Shown here: positions 1-8,934 of the stretch, piece after piece
How positions within the stretch are numbered: the stretch's first letter is position 1
Layout: every line of letters starts with the position of its first letter
Source of the DNA: Cryobacterium sp. M96
Lineage (GTDB): Bacteria; Actinomycetota; Actinomycetes; Actinomycetales; Microbacteriaceae
Direction: 5' to 3'
NCBI RefSeq assembly: GCF_002929845.1
Contig: NZ_PJJS01000052.1
Location: 62,001-126,000, forward strand
Length of the DNA stretch: 64,000 nt
Position numbers and translations under genes: made by a program
The notes under the pieces: generated by a model
The model's input: only the letters and a program-made list of their open reading frames with translations
Told to the model about the DNA's origin: nothing
Database searches by the model: none

Positions 1-3
1 TCA

Positions 4-1980
4 TTGGACGTTCCGGTCATCCCGGCGAGCGTTGCCAGCCCCGTCCGTTCGGGAGCGCCAGCGGGCAGCCTTGTGCGGTGGCTGCTTCGGAACCGTGTGC
101 AGCCCGTCGGACCGGAGAGCCACGAAGACACGGTGACGAAGCGTCCCTGGTGGATGGTCATGTGTCTGACGGGCGTCGACTACTTCTCGACGTTGTCGTA
201 CCTGCCGAGCATCGCCGTGCTGGCTGCCGGAGCACTGGCGCCGTTGGCGACCCTGCTGATCGTTGCACTGACCCTGCTGGGGATGTTGCCGATGTACCGG
301 CGGGTGGCGAAGGAGAGCCCGCACGGCCAGGGTTCGGTGGCGATGCTCGAGCGGCTCCTCCCGTTCTGGAAGGGCAAGTTCTTCGTGCTGGTACTTCTGG
401 GCTTCGTCGCAACGTCCTGGATCATCACGATCACCCTGTCGTCGGCGGATGCCACGGTCCACCTTCTTGAGAACCCATATGCGCCCAGCTTCCTCGAGGG
501 GCATGCCGTGACGATCACGATCGTCCTGCTCCTCACCCTCGGCGGCGTCTTCCTTCTCGGTTTCAGCGAAGCCGTGGCGGTTGCCATCCCGCTGGTGGCG
601 GTGTATCTCACCCTAAACGCCGTCGTCATCGGCGTCGGCCTCTACGACGTCCTCACGGAACCAGCCGCTCTCGCCGGATGGACAGACGCCCTCACCTCCC
701 GCGGCGGGGGGTTCGGTGATCTTCTCGGTCCCGCCATCATCGCTTTCCCGCTGCTCGTGTTGGGTCTGTCCGGATTCGAGACCGGGGTGAGCATGATGCC
801 CCTGGTTGCCTCGGCAGGGAAAACCACCGAGGAGCGCCTGGCTTCACGCATCCGCAACACCCGCAAGCTCCTGACCGCGGCGGCCCTCATCATGAGCGCC
901 TACCTCCTCTCGAGCACCTTCGTCACCACCCTCCTCATCCCCGAGGAAGCTTTCGAAGACGGTGGCGAAGCCAGCGGCCGCGCACTGGCCTACCTGGCCC
1001 ACGAACTCGTCGGAAACACCTTCGGCACCGTCTACGACGTGAGCAGCATCCTCATCCTGTGGTTTGCGGGGGCGTCCGCGATGGCCGGCCTGATCAACAT
1101 TGTCCCGCGCTACCTGCCGTCATACGGCATGGCCCCCGAGTGGAGCCGCGCCGTGCGCCCCGTGGTTCTCGTCTACACCGGCATCAGTATCCTGATCACG
1201 ATTGGCTTCAACGCCGACGTCAACGCGCAGGCGGGCGCCTACGCCACCGGCATTCTGGCGATGATGGTGTCCGGAGCCGTCGCCGTCACGATCTCGGCGA
1301 TCCGACGCCACCAGCGCCGAGCCAGTGTCGCATTCACCATTCTGACCTTGATCCTCCTGTACGCCCTGGGCGAGAACATCTTGGAGAAGCCAGACGGCAT
1401 AGCCATTTCTGCGTTCTTCATTCTGGGAATCATCGTCGTTTCACTCGTATCCCGAGTTTCACGCACCACCGAACTGCGGGTGGAAACGGTCGAACTGGAC
1501 GAACAGGCGCGGCGCTTCATCACCGACTCGCTCGCCTTCGATGGCGCGTTGAACCTGATTGCGAACAAGCCGAAGCCGGGCAAACAGACCGATTATGCCG
1601 GAAAGGAGACGGCGCAGCGGGGGATGAATCCCGTGCCGGGTCGCGCTGACGTGCTGTTCCTGGAGATCGAGGTGGTGGATCCGTCTAGTTTCAGCGAGAC
1701 GCTCCATGTTCGCGGTGAAGAAGTCAACGGGCTTCGGGTGCTTCGAGCCCAGAGCCCCGCGGCTCCGAACGCCATCGCCGCCATCCTCTTGGCATTGCAG
1801 GACGCATCCGGAGTGCGACCTCACGCTTACTTTGAATGGTCAGAGGGCAACCCCCTAGGGCACCTCCTGCGCTACCTCCTCCTCGGCCAAGGAGATACCG
1901 CACCCGTCGTGCGCGAAATCCTTCGCCAGAGCGAAGCTGATCCGGCCCGCCGACCCGGAATCCACGTCGGCGGCGGCTGA
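4..1980 (+). CDS. APC-superfamily amino-acid permease, possibly 5'-partial
   Basis: Multi-pass inner-membrane protein of about 658 residues resembling large APC-type amino-acid permeases. From about residue 48 there are roughly twelve hydrophobic segments, beginning after a basic stretch (TKRPWW), with small-residue-rich helices typical of the family. The last 170 residues (from about 490) are hydrophilic and probably form a cytoplasmic domain. The frame is open to the left edge and the first usable start is TTG at base 4, so the true start may lie outside the window. The substrate cannot be read from sequence. The next feature on the same strand is a protease remnant, so there is no operon to help. 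Confidence 0.75.
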   Translation: MDVPVIPASVASPVRSGAPAGSLVRWLLRNRVQPVGPESHEDTVTKRPWWMVMCLTGVDYFSTLSYLPSIAVLAAGALAPLATLLIVALTLLGMLPMYRRVAKESPHGQGSVAMLERLLPFWKGKFFVLVLLGFVATSWIITITLSSADATVHLLENPYAPSFLEGHAVTITIVLLLTLGGVFLLGFSEAVAVAIPLVAVYLTLNAVVIGVGLYDVLTEPAALAGWTDALTSRGGGFGDLLGPAIIAFPLLVLGLSGFETGVSMMPLVASAGKTTEERLASRIRNTRKLLTAAALIMSAYLLSSTFVTTLLIPEEAFEDGGEASGRALAYLAHELVGNTFGTVYDVSSILILWFAGASAMAGLINIVPRYLPSYGMAPEWSRAVRPVVLVYTGISILITIGFNADVNAQAGAYATGILAMMVSGAVAVTISAIRRHQRRASVAFTILTLILLYALGENILEKPDGIAISAFFILGIIVVSLVSRVSRTTELRVETVELDEQARRFITDSLAFDGALNLIANKPKPGKQTDYAGKETAQRGMNPVPGRADVLFLEIEVVDPSSFSETLHVRGEEVNGLRVLRAQSPAAPNAIAAILLALQDASGVRPHAYFEWSEGNPLGHLLRYLLLGQGDTAPVVREILRQSEADPARRPGIHVGGG

Positions 1981-2141
1981 CGGCGCCCCGTACAGCGACG
2001 GTTCAGAGAAATCTGCACGGTCGGGAAATCGTGACTCACGCAGGGCCGTTCGTCTCCCCGTCGAGCCAGAGCGTATCGATGCGTCGTTGTGGACGGTGCC
2101 GGTGCCCACCTGCCTGGTGTCGATTTTGTCGCGGCGCATCG

Positions 2142-2453
2142 GGCGTGGCCTTCAATGACGGCAGAGGGTTCACCTACTCGGCCTTCGGCTACCCGGCAGC
2201 GGCACCGTTCACCGGCAACACCCTGCAGTCCTGCTCCGGCACCGCCACGGACTCCCCATACGCCCAGTCCGAATCGCAGGGCATCCCCTGCGACATGACC
2301 GGTGGAACATCCGGCGGCCCGCGGTTCATCGGCAGTGGTTCGGCCGGCTATCAGAACTCGGTCAACAGTCTCGGCTACAACAACGTCGCGAACACCATGT
2401 TCGTGCCGTACTGGGGATCGGTGATCGAGAGCGCCTGTGCTGCCGCCGCCTGA
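2142..2453 (+). pseudogene. C-terminal remnant of a secreted trypsin-like serine protease
   Basis: About 103 codons match the end of a secreted trypsin-like peptidase. They include TGGTSGGP, which corresponds to the GDSGGP motif around the catalytic serine, followed by a short C-terminal strand region ending AYQNSV...YWGSVIESAC-like. The His and Asp parts of the triad and the signal peptide are absent. Upstream in the same frame (from 2031) the translation is Cys/Arg-rich and unlike a protein of this family, so the 5' two thirds has been lost. I read it as a truncated pseudogene. The family assignment rests on the Ser motif and the composition. Confidence 0.6.
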
Positions 2454-2713
2454 ACCTGACCGGAATGACGAACCCGGCTCCGGAGGCGTCGCGCACGAGA
2501 ATCTGACCGCGGACCCGTCCGACGCCGAATGGGACGAAGACCGGATGCGCGCGGCGCGACCACGAGCGATCCGTCGCAACCCGGACGGCACTCGACTTCG
2601 GATGAAGTACCGGGGCAACCAGAACCGACGGACGTACAGTAGAACCACCTGCGGGACAGCACCGGCAAGTCGGGGGTCCGCCGCATACCGCGGTGTGCGG
2701 CGGACCCGTGCTG

Positions 2714-3420
2714 TCATCCGGGGTCGAGGCCACGGGGACAGCCAGGGAGCCGATCGCAACCTCTCACCTTGTTTCGCAGCGGTGACAGGGATCGGGAACC
2801 GTCGAGGATCATTGACTGCTGAGGGTCTGGGAATGGCTCGAAGACCGCCCGCTTGATGAGGCGGTGCGTATCGAGGGTCGCAAGGAGCCCCCACGAGAGT
2901 GGCATCGGCACGAGGGTATCGACAACCGCTTGAGCAAGGATGCGGCCAGGACCCACGCGGAGCTGTCGGTCGAGGGTTATCAGAGCGTTCGTTTGCGACG
3001 TGCTGAGGGGTGCCTGGGTGTAGGGAGCGCGGTTCGTGTCGGACCGGAACAGGGATGAGTAGTCCTCGGTGGCCACGGATGCGTGCTTCGCCAGGGTGAC
3101 CCGCGCGATCGGCTTGTGGCGCATCGACGTCTTCAGGTCCGTCTCGTCATAGCTCCTGCCCGGGAATAACTCGAACGACGCCGAGTACCCGAGATGTTGA
3201 CCATTGCTGGGATGATGCCGAGGAGTGCGAGCACGGCGATGATCTTGCATGAAGAGTGTGATCAGAATCGGCGGGCACGTCAGGAGAAGAAAAACTAGGA
3301 AGGCCGTGGCGATCGGGTTGGCGAGATCAGGCTGTCGTCTATCCCGTCAATTGCGCGCCCAACCACGCTGCCAATGAAGGCCGGCGCGGCAGCGGCAACC
3401 GTCGGACCCCATCAAGTCTC
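2714..3420 (-). pseudogene. Possible decayed membrane-protein gene
   Basis: This stretch lacks a clean gene. On the minus strand three frames give protein-like pieces in sequence. The first is a stretch with VAAAAPAFIGSVVGRAIDG (about 3420-3350). Next come hydrophobic segments AFLVFLLLTCPPILITLF and IIAVLALLGIIPAMV, each in another frame. Last is a longer 3150-2750 piece containing TNALITLDRQLRVGPG. This looks like a frameshifted membrane protein, but I do not recognise the family. Single-base shifts in high-GC DNA can create such pieces by chance, so the confidence is low. From 2454 to 2713 I see nothing. Confidence 0.3.
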
Positions 3421-3641
3421 GGCCCGGTATTCGCTCGTCCCGGCTTGATCGCGATGGACGCAAGGCCCGAACTCAAGGCGCATCTTGTGAAGATCCCATG
3501 ATTTCATCGTGCACCCTCGACCGGGAGATGCGTAATTCCCGTTTCGTGCTGGTCGCTGACGAAAGCGATGGGCAGAGTGCGCAACTTTCGGTGACAGCAA
3601 CGCCTTGATAGGCAGCTCCCGACGGTGCCACACTGGAGACT

Positions 3642-3836
3642 GTGAACCTCAACGATGAATTGCAGGCCGTCGAAAAAGTGGTGGATCGACTCACGAAACG
3701 ATTCCCAAATGTGCCACGGTCGAGCGTTGAAAGAGCTGTCCGCGAGGAGCATCAGAACTTCTCCGGCCGCCCGATACGTGACTTTGTTCCCGTTCTCGTC
3801 GAACACGGGGTCAAGGAACGCTTACGCAAACAGTGA
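3642..3836 (+). CDS. Small three-helix-bundle dimerization domain protein
   Basis: A 64-residue, highly charged, helical protein of the type annotated as three-helix bundle dimerization domain protein in actinobacteria. Hallmarks are VVDRLTKRFPNVP near residues 13-25, ERAVREEHQNFSG at 29-41 and a C-terminal VKERLRK helix. It starts at GTG with a purine-rich GGAGA just upstream. The family's biochemical role is not established. Members often lie near stress genes, which fits the neighbouring nitroreductase-like and VOC genes. Codon use is less GC-biased than in the housekeeping genes further right. Confidence 0.6.
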   Translation: MNLNDELQAVEKVVDRLTKRFPNVPRSSVERAVREEHQNFSGRPIRDFVPVLVEHGVKERLRKQ

Positions 3837-3943
3837 GCCACGGTTCAGCGGGATAGTGCGCGACCACCAGTGGTGCCCGTTGCGCCTTACTGGACATCCC
3901 GGATCATGAACACCGGGAAGTCGGCTCCTATGGTTTCGAATGC

Positions 3944-4327
3944 CTAGACTGGCTCCGACTGATCGACCGGAATGTGCGGTCGGGCGCCGGGTGCTTGCGC
4001 CAGGTATGACTTGGTAATCGGTGCGCGGGCATCCGCGCGAATCTCTTCAAGTAGCACCGGTCGCCTGCGCCCCGCGTGGATGACGGCGCTCCCATTCGCG
4101 GCCCGCACATTGCGCACCCACCGCGAGCCCTGGCCCAGCATCGAAACCACGTACTCACAACCTTCGTAGCGGGCCACCACGAGCGGCAGGGTGAGCAGGG
4201 TGTGCGACTTCGGATTGACGGCCTCGAGGCTTACCGCGCCGTGGCCAACGATACCGAGCGAGAACACCATCGCGCTTATTCGGTTCAGGAAACGCGCCCA
4301 CCGGTTCGGGCGCCCGCCGGCGTACAT
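3944..4327 (-). CDS. Nitroreductase/quinone reductase family protein (deazaflavin-dependent type)
   Basis: A 127-residue protein of the DUF385-type family, a small split-barrel fold. Characterised relatives bind the deazaflavin F420 and reduce nitro compounds or quinones. Diagnostic features are an N-terminal MYxGGRPN...RFLNRI, then LPLVVARYEG (about 48-57), VSMLGQGSRWVRNVRAANG (about 61-79), and a C-terminal LAQAPGARPHIPVD. These match the family in order and spacing, and they fix the ATG start although no clear ribosome site is visible. It points towards the preceding small gene, with which it converges. F420 dependence is inferred from the family; no F420 gene is in the window. Confidence 0.7.
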   Translation of the reverse strand: MYAGGRPNRWARFLNRISAMVFSLGIVGHGAVSLEAVNPKSHTLLTLPLVVARYEGCEYVVSMLGQGSRWVRNVRAANGSAVIHAGRRRPVLLEEIRADARAPITKSYLAQAPGARPHIPVDQSEPV

Positions 4328-4614
4328 GCGCCGTGAGTGGTGTGCCTCTCTCGTTTTCCGACTGTCACCATCGTTGCGGCTGTGTCGCTCGGGCGAGCTG
4401 ACAGTACCATCGCATCATGGCGCGACCGTTGCCAGTGAATAGCCGATACCATAATCGTAGAGGACGGTACACCGTCGCCGATCTTGATGACGTGCACCAA
4501 TGCCAGGGCGCGACCGCGGCCAAGGGATGTCCTACTTCAGCGAATCGACGATCACCAGCTCGATCAGACAACGAACCCTCACAGCGTTCTAGCGATCGGT
4601 GGTAGGTCGATCTG

Positions 4615-4627
4615 TATGCTTTGCATA
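4615..4627 (+). promoter_or_regulatory. -10 element of a probable leaderless VOC-protein mRNA
   Basis: TATGCT occupies the hexamer position that would place transcript start at the A of the ATG at 4627. This is one of several cases in the window where a TANNNT box sits exactly 12 bases before a start codon. Confidence 0.45.
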
Positions 4628-5028
4628 TGATGGCGCCGCAGATCTATGTCACTTTCCCCGGTACAGCGCGCGAAGCGCTCCGCTTCTACGCGGATGTTTT
4701 CAGTGGAGAGCTCACCCTGCATACCTACGAGGATTTCGGTCGCAGCGACGGCCCGCCCCACAACATAGCTCACGGAGTGCTCGAGGGCGTAGTTGTATTG
4801 ATGGGATCCGATGCAGCCGCAGGTGAAAAAAGTGTTCGGCTTGATGGCGTCAAGCTCTCATTGCTGGGCGCCGCCGAACCGGAAATTCTCCACGAGTGGT
4901 TTGACAAACTCGCGATGGGCGGCCAGATCGTTGACTACCTTGCCCCAAAGCCTTGGGGTGCTTCGGATGGCCAAGTCATCGACCGTCATGGACTGCACTG
5001 GCTCATCGGATACGAACTCGGGCAATGA
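4627..5028 (+). CDS. VOC-family (PhnB/glyoxalase-like) protein
   Basis: A 133-residue vicinal-oxygen-chelate fold protein of the PhnB type. Seen in order: IYVTFPGTAREALRFYADVF (an N-terminal beta-alpha-beta unit), a central HGVLEG strand, and a C-terminal APKPWGASDGQVIDRHGLHW, the usual end of PhnB-like proteins. The substrate is unknown, and few PhnB-like VOC proteins have a proven reaction. Upstream in-frame starts exist (TTG at 4621), but the -10 box TATGCT places transcription start on the ATG at 4627, so I chose that one. No operon partner is visible downstream. Confidence 0.75.
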   Translation: MMAPQIYVTFPGTAREALRFYADVFSGELTLHTYEDFGRSDGPPHNIAHGVLEGVVVLMGSDAAAGEKSVRLDGVKLSLLGAAEPEILHEWFDKLAMGGQIVDYLAPKPWGASDGQVIDRHGLHWLIGYELGQ

Positions 5029-5872
5029 GCGGCCCACAACGCTCGATCGTGGAGAGCGACAAGGTCCTCGTGAGGATCGATCTGGATGTCCCTCCCTGTT
5101 GAACCCCTCCGACAAGAGTTCTCGATCGCTGCTGATCTCCACCGAGCTTGCCCCCTGTCGCCCTTTTGGAGTGCCTCGAAGCGGATGCCGCGCTCGGCCC
5201 GTCCGCGGCGGCCCGACCGGTCCCGACCGGACATGCTCGCTGTCAGAGACCTGATCACCAACGGTGGCCAACAGTAAGTCGTGATCAACGCACCGGCTGT
5301 CCGCGAGTGCCCACCCGCATATGGGCGTCGAAGCCGGGCAACTTATTGCATCGGGTGCACCCCGTATTTCGCCTCGAGCGTGGCATCCGTCACAATCTCT
5401 GGCCTGGACATGCCGCGACAGGTCTGGCAGCGCATCACGACGGGTCAGCGAAGTACCGACGACCACGGCGAGAGGCACCCAAAACCTGAGCGAGGCTGTG
5501 AAGTCGCGAAGCCGAGGGGCGCCTGACGGCAGGCTGAGAGCTTAGGGCTGCGAACTCCACACCTAAAGTTCCCTCAAAACAAATCTGCCGAAGTTCACCT
5601 GTATCACCCCGTTACGCGGACAACGAGTTGTCCTGACTCGAGCCTGTCGACGTGCACCGGCATCGGTGGCGGCCAAGTACGGATGACTTTGCCAGCTATA
5701 ACTGAGCATCTGTCCAGAAAGTGAGTGCGAGCTGGAGGTTTCGTCCATGCGGCTTCATCTGGCCGTGAGTCCACCGATCAAGGTGCGCCGAGGATCGTGT
5801 AGCCCGGCCGCATCGCATTTGGAAGTCATGCGCTCTGCTTCACCCCGTTCACCTCTGACCGCCCGGCGAGAA
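5029..5872. other. Gene-poor interval
   Basis: No convincing gene. It contains a perfect 16-base palindrome (listed separately) and, on the minus strand, one 30-codon frame at 5343-5435 with an N-terminal CQTC motif (MRCQTCRGMSRPEI...). That frame has no clear ribosome site and may be the relic of a small zinc-binding protein or chance. The translations of the other frames look like noise. Confidence 0.5.
5618..5633. promoter_or_regulatory. Perfect palindrome, possible operator
   Basis: GGACAAC-GA-GTTGTCC is a perfect 7+2+7 inverted repeat in a gene-poor interval, about 240 bases upstream of the transglycosylase start. It is too short for a terminator and has no T-tract. The symmetry suggests a dimeric repressor site. 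It does not match the actinobacterial LexA box (TCGAAC...GTTCGA). Its target is unknown. Confidence 0.3.
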
Positions 5873-6736
5873 ATGAACGCCAAACGTAAACGTTCGCGCA
5901 CCAGATCCGTCGCTGTCGGCACCGGAGCAGCTCTCGGTCTCCTCGGCCTGATCATGGGAATCGGTGCGGTGTCACAGGCATCCGCGGTAAGTTCTGCCGG
6001 CATCGCCGCGACGACGGAGCTCTCCGAAAGCACCGGTTTGCATCACGAGCAGCTCAGTGTCTACTCCGCCATAGCCACAAAAACCGCCCATGACCGGGCG
6101 GAGAGCACCCTCAGTGACGCCGGAACGGTGATCACGGCCATGGCGAACAAGGTGGATCCGACCCCACTGGCGTCATCCGTCGCCGCGCTCGGGGACTACA
6201 AGTCGTTGGAGACGGACACCGTCATCGAGCTCACCGAACAGACTCAGGAGGCGGCCGACACGGCCCGTTCGGCTGTGGCCGAGGTAGACCGAGCCGCCGC
6301 CGAGGCCGCTCGCGCCCAGGCCGAGGCTGCCGTTCAGGCTCAGGCTCAGGCGGACGCCCGGGCCGCGGCCGCGGATGCGTCGCGCGATTCCGCTCCAGCT
6401 GCTGAGTCCCAGCCCGACGCCGGCGGCAACACGCCCGCCGAGGCGAAGGCGACGGCCCGGGCGATGGCAGCCTCCAAGTACGGCTGGGGCGAGTCCGAGT
6501 TCTCCTGCCTCGTACAGCTCTGGAACAAGGAATCCGGCTGGTCGTACACGGCCAACAACCCCAGCGGCGCCACCGGAATCCCTCAGGCCCTGCCCGGGAG
6601 CAAGATGGCCACGGCGGGATCCGACTGGGCCACGAACGCGACGACGCAGATCTCCTGGGGTCTCGGCTACATCAAGGCCGGGTACGGCACCCCGTGCGGA
6701 GCCTGGGCGCATTCCGTGACCAACAACTGGTATTGA
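5873..6736 (+). CDS. Secreted lytic transglycosylase-like protein
   Basis: A 287-residue exported protein. A basic N-terminus (MNAKRKRSRTRS) and a hydrophobic segment ending QASA form a signal peptide. Residues about 60-190 are Ala/Glu/Gln-rich and probably coiled coil. The last 95 residues are a lysozyme-like domain with the catalytic-type Glu in WNKESGW, followed by NPSGATGIPQALPGSKM and a C-terminal GTPCGAWAHS, a common actinobacterial arrangement with a Cys pair (SCLVQ...PCGAW). It probably cleaves glycan strands of peptidoglycan. The frame continues 42 codons upstream, but ATG at 5873 gives the correct signal peptide. It stands alone. Confidence 0.75.
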   Translation: MNAKRKRSRTRSVAVGTGAALGLLGLIMGIGAVSQASAVSSAGIAATTELSESTGLHHEQLSVYSAIATKTAHDRAESTLSDAGTVITAMANKVDPTPLASSVAALGDYKSLETDTVIELTEQTQEAADTARSAVAEVDRAAAEAARAQAEAAVQAQAQADARAAAADASRDSAPAAESQPDAGGNTPAEAKATARAMAASKYGWGESEFSCLVQLWNKESGWSYTANNPSGATGIPQALPGSKMATAGSDWATNATTQISWGLGYIKAGYGTPCGAWAHSVTNNWY

Positions 6737-6984
6737 CCGCACCTGACCTGACCTGACCCGACCGGGGCAACGGATTTGGGGGTGAGCCGCAGGTCGAGGT
6801 GGAGGGTCATGCTCCTGGCTGCTCCACAGTCGAACGAGTGGAAGGCTCAGTGTGCGTTGAGGCGGGCCCCTGCATCGATCGTCGTGCGCGGTGCGCGAGC
6901 CGGGGCCCCCGCACTCCGCTGACTCTGGCGAGCGACCTCACGCAGGTCCCACAGATTCTCCCGGGTGACGGAGACAGTCGGGCA

Positions 6985-7340
6985 TCACCTCCCCATGCCG
7001 GACCCCTGCACCGGGGTGCCATCCAGCAGTGACGCATCGGCGAGGATGACCCTGCCGGGGTGCACGGAGAAATACCGGGGGAGCCGGTCGAGTTTGGCGG
7101 TCAGGTCGACCAGCAGGTCACACTGATCCGACCGCCGCACGTCGGCGGCCAGCTCGGCCTCCCGTCGACGGCGCGGCGGAAGGCGCGCGCGACGATGCGC
7201 CATGGCTGTTTGGCGATCGCGTCGATCATCTCGCCCAACAGGCTCAGGGCCAGGCCGGCGTACCGCACGGTGCCCCGGCCGCGGTAGGCGTTCGTCATCG
7301 ACATCAGGCTGACCCGGTCGGCGCCAAAGAAACCTGTGCG
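6985..7340 (-). pseudogene. Unidentified decayed coding remnant
   Basis: On the minus strand a protein-like frame reads GFFGADRVSLMSMTNAYRG and then a helical AGLALSLLGEMIDAIAKQPW. It shifts frame near 7160 and continues as DQCDLLVDLTAKLDRLPRYF to a stop at 6985. The two parts have consistent composition, so I infer one frameshifted gene. I do not recognise the family and no start or ribosome site is evident. The rest of the interval between the transglycosylase and the next gene (6737-6984) shows nothing. Confidence 0.3.
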
Positions 7341-7342
7341 AG

Positions 7343-8008
7343 TCAGCCGACTGCTCCCGGCCGTCTGCGTGCGATGAAGAACGGTCGCACCGACACCAGG
7401 TAGAAGGCGACGAGCGCGGCCAGCAACCCCGATGCGGATGCCCCGACGGCGACGCCCCAGAGCAGCCGGGGCCCGTTGCCGGGCACGATCACGCCGGTGA
7501 TGTCGGCGTTCGCGGGCGGCTCCGTGGGCATCATCGCCGGAGTCGGCGTGCTGGTGTTCTCCGGCTCGCTGGTCGTTCCTGCGCGCTCGCCTGGAACGGG
7601 AGCAGAGGTCGGGGCTGGATCCACGTTCTTGGCAGGTGGGGCTTCCGACGGTGCCGCCGCCGTCGCCGACGGTGGAACGACAGCCGGCGTGGACTGTGGC
7701 CCGGCCGAGGGGGCCGGCTCTGCCGGGGGAGTGGTGGCGGGTTCCTCAGGTGCTGGCGAGGGGAACTTGGTCGGAGTGAGAGTGGGAGGGGGCGGCGGTG
7801 TCGGTGTCGGTCCGGGGGTGGTTTCACCCTCGGTCAGGGCCACACACTGTGACTCCCCGTCGACATCGACGATCGGCACGGTTTCGCCCGGGCACTCGTC
7901 GGCGGAGACGCGCGTCGCACTCGGCATCACGGTGCCGAGCGTCAGCAGGAGAGCGATCCCGGCCGTGAGCCCGGTCGCGGCAATCAGGGTGGTGAGTCGT
8001 CGATACAC
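7343..8008 (-). CDS. Exported Pro/Thr-rich, C-terminally membrane-anchored protein
   Basis: No recognised family. From the GTG at 8008 it is 221 residues. A hydrophobic N-terminus (LIAATGLTAGIALLLTLGTV) is followed by a short domain with two cysteines (DECPGET...SQCVALT). Next is a long low-complexity region rich in Pro, Thr and Ala (about 70-170), then a C-terminal membrane helix near GVAVGASASGLLAALVAFYL and a basic tail. This is a cell-wall-spanning architecture: signal, stalk, anchor. The frame stays open upstream to 8245, but the extra N-terminus is Arg-rich and implausible. It is divergent from the phosphoribosyltransferase gene. No function can be given. Confidence 0.55.
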   Translation of the reverse strand: MYRRLTTLIAATGLTAGIALLLTLGTVMPSATRVSADECPGETVPIVDVDGESQCVALTEGETTPGPTPTPPPPPTLTPTKFPSPAPEEPATTPPAEPAPSAGPQSTPAVVPPSATAAAPSEAPPAKNVDPAPTSAPVPGERAGTTSEPENTSTPTPAMMPTEPPANADITGVIVPGNGPRLLWGVAVGASASGLLAALVAFYLVSVRPFFIARRRPGAVG

Positions 8009-8237
8009 AGCTGATCCAGGTTCCGTTCGATGGTGCCGTGATTGTTCTGGTTGAACCGAGTCTGCCCTCGGTCCCCGGACGCGTCCAGTGCCCGGGACCA
8101 CCGAAGTGGCATGTGTGCCCGTCAGCTCGAATCGGGTCGCCGCGCCTGAGCCCCGGGCGGCCCTCGACAAAGCCGAGGGTCGGCGGCAGAATCGGACGAG
8201 GCGGACCCGCAGGAGGTATTCGCCGGGTGGGAGCCTC

Positions 8238-8927
8238 ATGTTCACGAATCGGAGCGAGGCCGGCCGACTGCTGGCCGAACCACTGATCGAACGACTGACT
8301 GAGCTTGAGGCGCACGACCCGGTGGTCTACGCCCTCCCGCGGGGCGGTGTGCCTGTGGCGATCGAGGTCGCTCGGCGCCTGCATGCCCCGCTGGACCTCA
8401 TCCTGGTGCGCAAGATCGGGGCCCCGGGCTATCCGGAGGTCGCGATGGGGGCAGTCGTCGACGGTGCTAGTCCGCAGGCGATCGTCAATGAGGACGTGTT
8501 CGCCGCCACCGGGGGCGACTCGATGGGTTTGGCCCGGGCCCGCCGTCGCGAGCTGGCCGAAATCGCACGACGTCGCACCCTCTACCTCAATGACCGCCCG
8601 CAGATCAGTCCGCGGGGCCGTGTCGCCGTCGTCGTGGACGACGGCCTCGCGACGGGAGCCACGGCCAAGGCAGCCCTCGCGGCCCTGAAAGGGCAGGGCG
8701 CCGCACTCACGGTGCTCGCGGTCCCGGTCGCACCCGCCGAGCTGCTCGGGGAGATGCGGCAGTATGCGGATGTCATCGTCGTGCTGCACGCCCCGCAGGA
8801 GTTGTGGGCAATCGGGCCCTTCTACACCGACTTCCACCAACTCTCAGACAACGAGACCGTCGCCCTGCTGCAGGAGGCGTGGGCTGAGGCCGACGCCACT
8901 CCACCGACAGACGGCCGGACGAACTGA
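8238..8927 (+). CDS. Phosphoribosyltransferase-family protein
   Basis: A 229-residue type I phosphoribosyltransferase fold protein. The PRPP-binding loop is clear (VVVDDGLATGATAKAA, about 134-149), preceded by LPRGGVPVAIEVARRL (about 34-49) and LILVRKIGAPGYPEVAMGAV. This architecture is typical of the uncharacterised phosphoribosyltransferases of actinobacteria, often near dienelactone-hydrolase or stress genes. The base or acceptor substrate cannot be told. The ATG at 8238 has GGGAG five bases upstream. An AGGAGG at 8211 lies too far from this start. The gene is followed seven bases later by the exonuclease/polymerase gene, so the two may be co-transcribed. Confidence 0.75.
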   Translation: MFTNRSEAGRLLAEPLIERLTELEAHDPVVYALPRGGVPVAIEVARRLHAPLDLILVRKIGAPGYPEVAMGAVVDGASPQAIVNEDVFAATGGDSMGLARARRRELAEIARRRTLYLNDRPQISPRGRVAVVVDDGLATGATAKAALAALKGQGAALTVLAVPVAPAELLGEMRQYADVIVVLHAPQELWAIGPFYTDFHQLSDNETVALLQEAWAEADATPPTDGRTN

Positions 8928-8934
8928 CGGTCAT

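Noticed and set aside
1872-2894. A 340-codon minus-strand frame across the permease end and protease remnant
   Set aside because: Arg/Pro/Gly-rich with no domain; it overlaps the clear C-terminus of the permease and the trypsin-like motif on the other strand.
8211-8237. AGGAGG at 8211 as the ribosome site for an earlier phosphoribosyltransferase start
   Set aside because: The GTG at a suitable distance (8227) is not in the frame of the enzyme; GGGAG before ATG at 8238 fits better.
7824-8840. A 338-codon minus-strand frame opposite the phosphoribosyltransferase
   Set aside because: The phosphoribosyltransferase has a clear PRPP loop; the opposite frame is His/Arg/Asp-rich without structure.
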